Source: an uncultured Shimia sp. (lineage in GTDB: Bacteria; Pseudomonadota; Alphaproteobacteria; Rhodobacterales; Rhodobacteraceae). Taken from it: 64,000 nt of DNA. The notes below the pieces were generated by a model. That model did not search any database and had not been told where the DNA came from. It saw only the letters and a list, made by a program, of their open reading frames with translations. Below are positions 47,576-57,886 of the stretch, piece after piece (the first letter of the stretch is position 1; each line of letters opens with the position of its first letter). The position numbers and the translations under genes are program-made. Where the stretch lies: contig NZ_CANMJE010000001.1 in the NCBI RefSeq assembly GCF_947498095.1, positions 372,001 through 436,000 of the forward strand, in the 5' to 3' direction.

Positions 47576-48631
47576 CGCCAACTCATAAAGACTTTGATTT
47601 TGATCGTCGCTTTGCCGGTAGCCAATTTGGCAACAGCCCAGCAATACCCTGATTACACCGAACTTTACGTCAATGATTTTGCCGATCTATTGCCGGCCGA
47701 GGACGAAGATCGCATTCGCCAAAAACTGATTGAACTGCGTGAAAAGCGCGACATTGAGTTCACGGTCGTAACGATCCGGTCGATGCAGGACTACGGCCAT
47801 GACGGCGAGATAGAGCCCTTTGCCACCGGGCTGTTCAACACGTGGGGCGTTGGTGATGCCAGCCGGAATGATGGTGTCGTCATGCTGATCGCTTTGGAGG
47901 ATCGCGTGATGCGGATCGAGGTGGGCTCAGGCTATGGCACCGTCAAGAATGTTCCGATGGGCAATATTATCGACACCAAAATTACACCAAGGTTCAAAAA
48001 ATCTGACTATGTCGGTGGGATTGAGCACGGTGTGGATGCCGTGATCAAAGAGATCACCGGAAGCTGGCCTGGAGAATATGATGCTAGCGCGATGCAAAAG
48101 ATTGGTGGTGCACTAAAAAAGTTCCTGGATTGGGTTGGGAACTGGATCTATGCGCTATTGGCTCCGGTTGCTGCCTTGGGCGCCAAAGCTGCGCAACGCT
48201 GGCGTCGCAACAAACCGCGGATTTGTCCGGTGGACTGCACAAAAATGGTCAAGCTGGATGAGGTTTGGGATGACCAGCATCTTGAGAAGGGTGAAATCAC
48301 CGAGGAGCGGCTGAAAAGTGTGGACTACGACGTTTGGACCTGTGAGCGGTGCGAGCACGTAACCGTTGAGGCCTATAAATCCTGGTTCTCGTCTTATGGA
48401 GCCTGCAGATCTTGCGGGTATCGGACTGTACAGGGCGACACCACAATCATCACGGCTGCGACCACATCTTCAACCGGACTAAAGCGCATTGACTACACGT
48501 GCCACAACTGCGGCGACAAGTGGTCAGGCACTCGCACCATTCCGCGGAAATCCTCATCCAGCTCGTCCTCTGGGGGATCATCATTCGGTGGCGGGTCTTC
48601 CAGTGGTGGGGGATCCAGCGGAAGTTGGTAA
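47573..48631 (+). CDS. TPM-domain protein with zinc-ribbon region and Ser/Gly tail
   Basis: The 352 residues comprise a signal peptide (about 1-22, ending ATAQQ), a TPM/Psb32 domain (about 25-160: YVNDFADLLPAEDEDRI, NDGVVMLIA), a membrane segment near 180-200, then a region with Cys pairs CPVDC, CERC, CRSC and CHNC suggesting zinc binding, and a tail rich in Ser and Gly. Simple TPM proteins lack the Cys region; this arrangement reminds me of Bacteroidota proteins. Function unknown. The start is a GTG inside the grpE terminator tail, with no clear ribosome site; a later start would cut the signal peptide. Confidence 0.75.
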   Translation: MRQLIKTLILIVALPVANLATAQQYPDYTELYVNDFADLLPAEDEDRIRQKLIELREKRDIEFTVVTIRSMQDYGHDGEIEPFATGLFNTWGVGDASRNDGVVMLIALEDRVMRIEVGSGYGTVKNVPMGNIIDTKITPRFKKSDYVGGIEHGVDAVIKEITGSWPGEYDASAMQKIGGALKKFLDWVGNWIYALLAPVAALGAKAAQRWRRNKPRICPVDCTKMVKLDEVWDDQHLEKGEITEERLKSVDYDVWTCERCEHVTVEAYKSWFSSYGACRSCGYRTVQGDTTIITAATTSSTGLKRIDYTCHNCGDKWSGTRTIPRKSSSSSSSGGSSFGGGSSSGGGSSGSW

Positions 48632-48632
48632 A

Positions 48633-48892
48633 TCACATGATGGTCAGGACAATTCCCATGATCGTGCAGCCACCCGTTGCAAAACCTCCATCAATCCAGA
48701 TGAGACGGGGATTGCGGTCGGCGAACACATAGTTTGTTGCGACCCAGGGTGTCACGAGGAACAGGCCGACTCCCAGACCCGATACTGCGCCGGCCCCGCC
48801 GCTTCCATCCAGCGTGATGCCAAAGACATGTACCAGATTGCCCCGAAGAGATACGAGGCCAGCCCCGCGCCAATTACGATGAGAAAATCCAT
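48633..48892 (-). pseudogene. DUF1761 membrane protein remnant with internal deletion
   Basis: The minus strand from the ATG at 48890-48892 encodes MDFLIVIGAGLASYLFGAI and WYMSLASRWMEAAG, the usual DUF1761 start, but then runs out of frame and stops. From about 48783 a second frame encodes GAVSGLGVGLFLVTPWVATN and ends TIMGIVLTIM, the usual DUF1761 end. The middle of the family (roughly 45 residues) is missing and the two parts are out of frame, so a deletion not divisible by three occurred near the GC-rich 48783-48795. The intact family is a multi-helix membrane protein of unknown role. Confidence 0.75.
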
Positions 48893-48940
48893 GCCGTACT
48901 CCTGATTTTTGGTCAGTATGTCGAAGTTGAAGCGACTTGC

Positions 48941-49354
48941 CTATAGCCCGCCCAGCTGACAGACAATCGCCCATTCTTCGGCCGTCACGGGTTGAACTGA
49001 AAGGCGCGAGTTCTTGACCAAAACCATATCGGCCAAGCGGGGGTCGGCTTTTATCTGATCCAGCGATACCGGGGCTGGAACAGCCTTAACCGCCTTGATG
49101 TCCACGCATTCCCAGCGCGTATCGTCGGTGGTGGAATCCGGATGCGCCTCGGCCATCACTTCGACGATTCCCACCACGGATTTCTCCTTCATTGAATGAT
49201 AGAAAAACCCACGATCACCGACTTTCATGTCCCGCATGAAATTGCGCGCCTGATAGTTGCGCACACCATCCCATTCCTCTCCGGCATCGCCCTTGTCGAG
49301 CTGGTTCTGCCAACTCCACGTGTTCGGCTCGGATTTGAACAGCCAATACTGCAT
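48941..49354 (-). CDS. EVE-domain protein
   Basis: The 137 residues start MQYWLFKSEPNTWSW and include WDGVRNYQARNFMRDMKVGD and GIVEVMAEAHPDST, the typical EVE (PUA-like) fold found in thymocyte nuclear protein 1. EVE domains are thought to bind modified bases in nucleic acids. The ATG at 49352-49354 shares one base with the stop codon of the upstream YciI gene, so translation is coupled. Part of the tsaD-gpsA-yciI-EVE unit. Confidence 0.9.
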   Translation of the reverse strand: MQYWLFKSEPNTWSWQNQLDKGDAGEEWDGVRNYQARNFMRDMKVGDRGFFYHSMKEKSVVGIVEVMAEAHPDSTTDDTRWECVDIKAVKAVPAPVSLDQIKADPRLADMVLVKNSRLSVQPVTAEEWAIVCQLGGL

Positions 49355-49623
49355 CAGCCCAGAACCTTGTTCCACGCGATCAGCTCGACACTTTCGAACA
49401 GATCGGCCTTTTTGTAGGGGTCATTGGCGGCCCAATCTTTGGCGCCTTCCATATCCATATTCAAAATGATGAGCGATCCGCACATCTCGCCGTTTTCATC
49501 CAGAAATGGGCCAGCCATTTCGACAGCATCCGTGGCCTTGAGATAGGCGACGTGCGCGTCACGGTTGGCTTTGCGAATTTCCAGCGCGCCGGGTTTGTCT
49601 TTGGCGATTAGGGCGATTTTCAT
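49354..49623 (-). CDS. YciI-like protein
   Basis: Small 89-residue ferredoxin-like-fold protein: MKIALIAKDKPGALEIRKAN, HVAYLKATDAVEMAGPFLDE, GSLIILNMDMEGAKDWAAND with the conserved His and Asp positions of YciI, and DPYKKADLFESVELIAW at the end. Biochemical role unclear; some relatives are dehydrochlorinases. It lies one base after the gpsA stop codon and overlaps the EVE gene by one base. Confidence 0.88.
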   Translation of the reverse strand: MKIALIAKDKPGALEIRKANRDAHVAYLKATDAVEMAGPFLDENGEMCGSLIILNMDMEGAKDWAANDPYKKADLFESVELIAWNKVLG

Positions 49624-49624
49624 G

Positions 49625-50584
49625 TTATTCCTCCTTGGGTGGGCGAGAGAGAAGCATCTCCATCGCTTGCGAGATTTGCATATTGTGGTCGATCAGGCCA
49701 ACAACGGCGTCGGTGATCGGCATGTCGATTTGCATGTGTTTTGCACGAGCCTGAACCGCTCTGGCCGTGTCTGCGCCTTCGACGGTGATTGAGGGATCAA
49801 AAGCATCGTTTCGACCCAAACTCAGCCCAAAACGGTAATTCCGTGACTGATCGGATGTACAGGTCAGCGTGAGGTCGCCAAAGCCGGAGAGCCCGGCGAG
49901 TGTATCAGGGCGGGCGCCAAGTGCTCCGGCCATGCGCTGCATTTCAGCATAGCCGCGGGTCATCAGGGCTGCTCGCGCACTTTCACCCAAGTTTGCACCC
50001 ATCGCGGCGCCACAGGCAATGGCCATCACGTTCTTAAGTGCACCGCCAAGCTCGGCGCCGATGGTGTCGGTTGTCCGATAGATCCGGATATTGGGAGTCG
50101 TAAGCTTGGCCTGAAGTGCGTGACCAATGGTGTCGTCTTCTACCGCCAAGGTCAGAGCAGTTGGCAGTCCGCGTGCAATGTCAGCGGCAAAGCTGGGACC
50201 GGTTAGAATGGCCGGGGTCGCCTCGGGGTCGCAATCGCGGATCACTGAGACAGGGCCCAGTTCGGTCTCCAGTTCAACACCTTTGCAACATGCGACAAGC
50301 AAGCGGCCGTTGAGCTCGGGTGTTGTGTTCAGTAACCCGCGCATTTTTTGCATAGGAACCGCCAATAACATGGTCTCAGCGAGCGCGGCAGACATGTCAT
50401 GTGTGACTGAGAGTGTTTGAGGCAGCTCTATTCCTGGCAGGCGCGCGGCATTCTCACGATCGGCGTTCATAGCAGCAGTTTTCTTCGGGTCTTTGGCCCA
50501 AAGTGTCACTTTGGAGCCGGTGCGCGCCATTGAAATGGCCAGTGCTGTTCCAAAGGCGCCCGCGCCAATAACGCTGATGCTCAT
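49625..50584 (-). CDS. gpsA: Glycerol-3-phosphate dehydrogenase [NAD(P)+]
   Basis: Makes sn-glycerol-3-phosphate for phospholipid synthesis; a plsC-type acyltransferase starts at the right edge of the window. The 319 residues have the NAD loop [15 protein letters not shown] (3-17), [16 protein letters not shown] near 150, the catalytic Lys in [13 protein letters not shown] near 190, and [10 protein letters not shown] near 250. The ATG at 50582-50584 overlaps the tsaD stop by 4 bp; longer frame sequence lies within tsaD. Confidence 0.95.
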   Translation of the reverse strand: MSISVIGAGAFGTALAISMARTGSKVTLWAKDPKKTAAMNADRENAARLPGIELPQTLSVTHDMSAALAETMLLAVPMQKMRGLLNTTPELNGRLLVACCKGVELETELGPVSVIRDCDPEATPAILTGPSFAADIARGLPTALTLAVEDDTIGHALQAKLTTPNIRIYRTTDTIGAELGGALKNVMAIACGAAMGANLGESARAALMTRGYAEMQRMAGALGARPDTLAGLSGFGDLTLTCTSDQSRNYRFGLSLGRNDAFDPSITVEGADTARAVQARAKHMQIDMPITDAVVGLIDHNMQISQAMEMLLSRPPKEE

Positions 50585-51678
50585 GATTTGGCTCCTTTTT
50601 TGCCACCGCCCAGCAGTGCAGGGGCCGCTTTGTCCAGTGGCCATCTTGGTCGCGCAACCAATGTCATGTCGTCCTGCGCACCATTGCGAAAACGTTCCAA
50701 TCCGGCATAGGCAATCATAGCGGCGTTATCGGTGCAAAGAGCCAATGGTGGGGCGACGAACGCTACACCCAAATTCGCACAAACAGTCTCTAACTCAGCA
50801 CGAATAGCGGAATTCGCCGCAACTCCGCCCGCAACGGCCAACAGTGGTGCTTCGGGGTTTTCGGCTAAGTATTCGACCAAGGCTCGTTTGGTTTTTTCGG
50901 CCAAGACATCGACCACAGCAGCCTGAAAGCCGGCGCATAAATCAGCGCGATCCTGTTCGGTCAACCCCCCCTTATCCGCGACAACAGCATCGCGGGCCCG
51001 AAGGATCGCCGTCTTTAGCCCTGAGAAAGACATGTCACATCCGGGACGATCCAGAAGGGGACGCGGCAAACGAAACCGCTTTGGGTCGCCCACTTCAGCC
51101 TTGGCTTGAACCGAGGGCCCTCCGGGCTGCGGCAATCCCAAAAGACGGGCAGTTTTGTCAAAGGCTTCTCCCGGCGCGTCATCAATCGTGCCGCCAAGGC
51201 GCGTGAACTCTTCGGGGCCACGCGCAATCAGGAACTGACAATGACCGCCGGATACCAAAAGCATGAGGTAGGGAAACGTGACCTGATCGGTCAGTCGCGG
51301 TGTCAACGCATGCCCGGCAAGATGATTTACCCCAACCAAGGGAACACTTAGCCCGGCCGCGAGCCCCTTGGCGCACATGACACCAGACAGGACGCCGCCA
51401 ATCAGACCCGGCCCGGCACTTACGGCGATGGCGTCAATCTCAGATAGCGAAAGCCCCGAAGCGGCCAGAGCCTCTTCGACGCAGATGTCGAGTTTTTCGG
51501 CGTGGGCGCGGGCCGCAATCTCAGGAACAACGCCGCCAAAATCAGCATGCAGGCTTGTTTGACCATGCACCACCGAGGCCAAGATCTCAGGCGCCTCGCG
51601 ATCGGCCTGACGTACAATTGCCGCCGCCGTATCATCGCAGGTGCTTTCGAGTCCAAGGATGGTAAGGTCTGAAGTCAT
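50581..51678 (-). CDS. tsaD: tRNA N6-adenosine threonylcarbamoyltransferase TsaD
   Basis: Transfers threonylcarbamoyl to A37 of tRNA with TsaB and TsaE (tsaE is at 16.1 kb). The 365 residues start [20 protein letters not shown], have the metal-binding VNHLAGHA near 118, [10 protein letters not shown], the [10 protein letters not shown] segment, and [12 protein letters not shown] with a final [13 protein letters not shown] start at 51678; the open frame continues 157 codons antisense to hemD without homology. Divergent from hemD over 73 bp. Confidence 0.95.
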   Translation of the reverse strand: MTSDLTILGLESTCDDTAAAIVRQADREAPEILASVVHGQTSLHADFGGVVPEIAARAHAEKLDICVEEALAASGLSLSEIDAIAVSAGPGLIGGVLSGVMCAKGLAAGLSVPLVGVNHLAGHALTPRLTDQVTFPYLMLLVSGGHCQFLIARGPEEFTRLGGTIDDAPGEAFDKTARLLGLPQPGGPSVQAKAEVGDPKRFRLPRPLLDRPGCDMSFSGLKTAILRARDAVVADKGGLTEQDRADLCAGFQAAVVDVLAEKTKRALVEYLAENPEAPLLAVAGGVAANSAIRAELETVCANLGVAFVAPPLALCTDNAAMIAYAGLERFRNGAQDDMTLVARPRWPLDKAAPALLGGGKKGAKS

Positions 51679-51751
51679 GCCATTGCCGTTGCGTGTCACG
51701 TCATGGGCAGGTAACACCGAAAGGTGCCCGGGAACAATGCTGGCCGTGCCT

Positions 51752-52438
51752 ATGACACATGAAACACCCTTGATATTGCTGACGCGGCCAACTGCCGCCG
51801 CAACCGCCTTTGCCAAAAAGCTGGAGGGGATCGCGGCTGAGATCGTCATTTCACCCGTGCAACTGATCGAGTCGGTGCCGTTTGAAAGCCCAGAGTCTTT
51901 CACCGGGGCGATTTTTACCTCTCGCAACGGGGTTGAAATGATTGAGGGCAGAGAAGCACCCTGTTGGTGTGTTGGTGACGCCACGATGGAAGCGGCCAAG
52001 GCAAAGGGGTGGCAGGCCAAGTCTGCCGCCGGGGACGTCGAAGCCTTGCTCAGGCGGATATTGGCCGACAATCCAAAGGCGCCTCTGGTGCACTTTCGCG
52101 GTGCTTTTGCCCGCGGAGACCTCGCAGAGCGCTTGAGTCGCGAAGGCATCGAAACCGCTGAGATCGTTGTTTACCAGCAGGTTAGCCAGGCATTGACGGA
52201 TCAGGCACGACTGGCGTTGCATCGGGAAAACCCTGTAATTCTTCCCCTTTTCTCGCCGAGAAGCGCGGCGCAGGTTGTACAACAGGGCCCTTTCGAGGCG
52301 CCTTTGACCGTGGTCGCAATCAGTGAAGCCGTCGCAGCCGAGGCCGCGGCACTTGGCCCGGTGCAGATGGTTGTTGCAGATGCGCCTGATGCCGTCAGTA
52401 TGGTTGCGGCGATAAAGCAGGTGGCAAACGCAGGATGA
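51752..52438 (+). CDS. hemD: Uroporphyrinogen-III synthase
   Basis: Cyclises hydroxymethylbilane to uroporphyrinogen III. The 228 residues begin [20 protein letters not shown] and show the loosely conserved HemD pattern: [12 protein letters not shown] near 50, [15 protein letters not shown] near 68, [15 protein letters not shown] near 115, and [12 protein letters not shown] near 165. HemD is poorly conserved, but the mitofilin-HemY genes after it match the alphaproteobacterial order. hemC, which often precedes it, is not here; only 73 bp separate hemD from tsaD. Confidence 0.87.
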   Translation: MTHETPLILLTRPTAAATAFAKKLEGIAAEIVISPVQLIESVPFESPESFTGAIFTSRNGVEMIEGREAPCWCVGDATMEAAKAKGWQAKSAAGDVEALLRRILADNPKAPLVHFRGAFARGDLAERLSREGIETAEIVVYQQVSQALTDQARLALHRENPVILPLFSPRSAAQVVQQGPFEAPLTVVAISEAVAAEAAALGPVQMVVADAPDAVSMVAAIKQVANAG

Positions 52439-52520
52439 GTCATTGAGAGTATTGGGACTTCTCCTTAGATTTGCTTTGAGTATTTGAAGAACGAAACCGG
52501 ATTCGAAAGGGTGACAGCGG

Positions 52521-53726
52521 GTGGCCAAGTCAGACAAAACCGACAAACCGGACAGTGCGCAGACTGAGACAAAGCCTGACGCAGAAGAGGTTCTCGACGC
52601 TGAGGTCGTGGAAGAAAGCGCATCGGAAGAGATCGAAGAGCCCACGGATGCCGGAGCTGACAATGTCGTGGAAGAAGAGGGTGTCGGCGGCCCTCTGGAT
52701 GAAGACATTCAAAGCGACGACGAAGCCCCAAAACCTGAAGCTGTTGAGGTCACCGAAGAGAAATCCTCCGGCAATGGTTTCATGCCTATGGTCATAGGCG
52801 GCGTTGTTGCAGCGGGTGTTGGGTTTGGCGCGGCCAGCTATCTGGGATCGCAAGGCATACTATTCGGCGGCAAGTCGGATGAGGCCATTGCCGCACTCAC
52901 GCAAAAACTTGATGCGCAGCAGGATGCACTTGCGACGCTACAATCAAATCAAGAGCAAATCTCGTCAGCCGCAGGTGCCGCCAGTGATGGGTTGGCGTTG
53001 GTGGACGAAACCAATGCCCGTGTTGCCGCGCTCTCGGACCGCATTGAAGAATTGGGTGGAAAAATCCAATCTCTCGAAGGCCGCGTGATCGAGATGGAAA
53101 AGCGCCCGATGACCGAGGGCGTATCGTCAACCGCGATTGAGGCTTACGAGCGCGAAGTTGAACAACTGCGCGCAATGGTATCCGAACAATTGGCCGAAGC
53201 TGAAACCCTCAAGGAAAACTCTGCTCGTACGGCACAGGAAACGCTCGCCCAAGCTGCGTTGACCCGTGTCGTGTCAGCCGTGGATTCCGGGGCGCCGTAT
53301 CGTGGCGCGTTGACCGAGTTGGCCAGTGTGTCTGGAGTGTCCATTCCGGCGGCGTTGTCGACCTATGCTGACGACGGGGTGCCAACAAATGTCGCCTTGG
53401 CGGATGCTTTTCCGGACTACGCCCGCGTCGCGCTGGCAGATGCACGCAAGCAAGAGGGCGATGGCGGAAACAGGCTGACGCATTTCCTGAAAACGCAATT
53501 GGGTGCGCGCTCGACTGAGCCGCAGGAAGGTGAGGACGCCGATGCGATCCTGTCTCGTGCCGAGGCGGCTTTGCGTGAAGGACACCTGAGTGCCGCGCTG
53601 GACGAATTGTCCATGTTGCCGGAGTCTTCGCAGTCCCTCATGGCGGATTGGCGGACAATGGCTGAAACCCGCTTGGCAGCCACTCAGGCCGTCGACGCGT
53701 TGGCGCAAAGCCTCAATACAAACTGA
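52521..53726 (+). CDS. Mitofilin/Mic60-like membrane protein
   Basis: Alphaproteobacterial relative of mitochondrial Mic60, thought to shape intracytoplasmic membranes. The 401 residues have a very acidic N-terminal region (1-85), one membrane helix (about 88-112, MVIGGVVAAGVGFGAASYLG), a coiled-coil stretch (about 120-245), and a C-terminal mitofilin-type domain (QAALTRVVSAVDSGAPYRGAL, then AEAALREGHLSAALDELSML). The start is GTG at 52521. It precedes hemY by 10 bp. Confidence 0.88.
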   Translation: MAKSDKTDKPDSAQTETKPDAEEVLDAEVVEESASEEIEEPTDAGADNVVEEEGVGGPLDEDIQSDDEAPKPEAVEVTEEKSSGNGFMPMVIGGVVAAGVGFGAASYLGSQGILFGGKSDEAIAALTQKLDAQQDALATLQSNQEQISSAAGAASDGLALVDETNARVAALSDRIEELGGKIQSLEGRVIEMEKRPMTEGVSSTAIEAYEREVEQLRAMVSEQLAEAETLKENSARTAQETLAQAALTRVVSAVDSGAPYRGALTELASVSGVSIPAALSTYADDGVPTNVALADAFPDYARVALADARKQEGDGGNRLTHFLKTQLGARSTEPQEGEDADAILSRAEAALREGHLSAALDELSMLPESSQSLMADWRTMAETRLAATQAVDALAQSLNTN

Positions 53727-53736
53727 AGGTTCATTT

Positions 53737-55248
53737 ATGCTTTGGTCTTTGATTAAAATTCTGATCTTCGTCGCTGCGATTGCGGGCCTGACCTATGGCG
53801 CAGGCCTTCTTATGGAGAGCGAAGGTGGTGTCATGATCACCTTTGCGGGCGTGGAATATACGCTTGGTCCACTTCAAGCCGTGATCGCCTTGATCGTGTT
53901 GGTTGCGCTGGTTTGGTTGGCATTGAAGCTGGCCGCGTTCCTCGTGGCAGTGCTCAAGTTCCTGAACGGAGATGAGACCGCTCTCAGCCGCTATTTTGAC
54001 CGCAACCGTGAGAAAAAGGGATACCAGGCACTGGCAGAAGGGTTGATGGCGCTGGCGTCTGGCGAAGGCCGCACGGCGATGGACAAGGCGCGCAAGGCAG
54101 AGCGGTTCCTGAAGAAACCCGAGCTGACAAACCTGATCACAGCGCAGGCCGCCGAGATGGCCGGCGACAAGCACAAGGCAACTGAGGTTTACAAACGGCT
54201 TTTGGCGGATGACTCCACGCGCTTTGTAGGTGTGCGTGGGTTGATGCGACAGAAACTGAATGAAGGCAAAACCGACACGGCATTGAAATTGGCCGAAACC
54301 GCCTTTGCCCTCAAACCACGGCACGAAGAGACACAGGACGTGTTGCTCAAGCTGCAGGCCGAATCTGGTGATTGGTCGGGGGCACGCGAAACCCTGAATG
54401 CCAAACTGCGGACGGGTAGTCTGCCACGTGATGTGCATCGCCGACGTGACGCCGTTCTGGCGCTGTCCGAAGCCAACGACATTTTTGATGATGCCAAGCC
54501 GATTGAGGCGCGCGAGGCGGCCATTGAAGCCAACCGTTTGTCCCCTGATCTCATCCCAGCTGCTGTTATGGCGGCACGTGGATATATCGAGCAGGACAAA
54601 AAGCGCTATGCAACGCGGGTTCTGAAAAAGGCGTGGCAGGTGCAACCGCACCCCGATCTTGCCGCCGCTTATGCAGCAATCGAACCTGACGAAAGCCCAG
54701 AGGCGCGGATCAAACGATTTGGCGCACTGACAAAAGGCACACAGGATCATTCGGAAACCCGCATGGTTATGGCAGAGCTGCAAATCGCAGCCGAGGACTT
54801 TCCGGAAGCACGTCGCGCGCTGGGCGATTTGTTTGAGACCGATCCATCAACACGGTCTTTGACCATCATGGCCGCGATTGAGCGGGGTGAGGGCGGATCA
54901 GATGCTGTGGTCAAGGGCTGGCTGGCCCGCGCATTGACGGCGCCGCGTGGACCGCAATGGGTTTGCGACAATTGTCACAACATTCACTCGGGATGGACTC
55001 CGGTCTGCGAAAACTGTCAGAGCTTTGACACGTTGAGCTGGACTGCCCCACCCGAAGTCGAAGTCGCCAGCCCGACCGGGGTTGAGATGTTGCCGTTGAT
55101 CGTGGGTGCGATCGAAGATCAAAGCGACGATGAGGATGAGGACGAGTTGATCGAAGCTGAGATTGTCGAAGACGTGGAGGACGCCGAAGACATGCCGGAC
55201 GTCGACGAAGCTGACGACGAATCAGAACTTGAAAAGGTGGAAAAATAA
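53737..55248 (+). CDS. hemY: HemY-type TPR membrane protein
   Basis: Inner-membrane protein associated by position with heme synthesis; it is not protoporphyrinogen oxidase. The 503 residues have two N-terminal membrane helices (about 1-20 and 40-65), the HemY_N segment FLNGDETALSRYFDRNREKKG, TPR repeats to about 400, then QWVCDNCHNIHSGWTPVCENCQSFDTL split as two CxxC pairs suggesting a zinc ribbon, and a final acidic tail of about 60 residues. The ATG at 53737 is 10 bp after the mitofilin gene. Confidence 0.88.
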   Translation: MLWSLIKILIFVAAIAGLTYGAGLLMESEGGVMITFAGVEYTLGPLQAVIALIVLVALVWLALKLAAFLVAVLKFLNGDETALSRYFDRNREKKGYQALAEGLMALASGEGRTAMDKARKAERFLKKPELTNLITAQAAEMAGDKHKATEVYKRLLADDSTRFVGVRGLMRQKLNEGKTDTALKLAETAFALKPRHEETQDVLLKLQAESGDWSGARETLNAKLRTGSLPRDVHRRRDAVLALSEANDIFDDAKPIEAREAAIEANRLSPDLIPAAVMAARGYIEQDKKRYATRVLKKAWQVQPHPDLAAAYAAIEPDESPEARIKRFGALTKGTQDHSETRMVMAELQIAAEDFPEARRALGDLFETDPSTRSLTIMAAIERGEGGSDAVVKGWLARALTAPRGPQWVCDNCHNIHSGWTPVCENCQSFDTLSWTAPPEVEVASPTGVEMLPLIVGAIEDQSDDEDEDELIEAEIVEDVEDAEDMPDVDEADDESELEKVEK

Positions 55249-55293
55249 CTCTTTTCGACGTCGCATCTGGGTGCTATGAGCGCCCGCGCAAGT

Positions 55294-55369
55294 GCCTCAA
55301 TAGCTCAGCTGGTAGAGCAGGTCCTTCGTAAGGACAAGGTCGGGGGTTCGAGTCCCTCTTGAGGCACCA
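55294..55369 (+). tRNA. tRNA-Thr, anticodon CGT
   Basis: Folds as a standard 76-nt cloverleaf with encoded CCA: acceptor GCCTCAA/TTGAGGC, D-arm GCTC...GAGC, anticodon loop TTCGTAA with CGT at positions 34-36 (reads ACG), and T-arm GGGGG-TTCGAGT-CCCTC. Pair 27-43 is a G-A mismatch. A TATGAG about 20 bases upstream may be a -10 element. It lies between hemY and icd and shows no sign of an integrated element. Confidence 0.95.
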
Positions 55370-55592
55370 CGCATTGCCAAGCTCCTAATGATCATAAAAG
55401 TGCACCCCGTGGCATCATGCCTCTGTCTTTTCCGGCTCGGGTCAATTGAAATTCCTGCGCCACTGATTTAAAGGGGCGGCATACGTGGTGTTGCTGCGAC
55501 TGCAAAAGCCGTGGCGACGTACAACCGAGGATTTGTAGCAAAGCTACGCAAGTCACCAAAGTCTCCTTTAATCGCTGAAAGGTAGAGATAAC

Positions 55593-57806
<2,214 letters not shown>

Positions 57807-57828
57807 ACGTCAGCTTAGAAAATGAAAT

Positions 57829-57858
57829 GCGCCCGGGTTTAGTGCCCGGGCGTTTTTT
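57829..57858 (+). terminator. Terminator of icd
   Basis: GCGCCCGGG-TTTAGT-GCCCGGGCG stem followed by TTTTTT, 23 bases after the icd stop codon. Confidence 0.88.
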
Positions 57859-57886
57859 GTTGTCTGGTCTGAGAAAGCTGGGAACG

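Noticed and set aside
55294..55592. Integrated element at the tRNA-Thr gene
   Set aside because: No integrase and no repeat of the tRNA 3' end was noticed; icd and its terminator follow directly.
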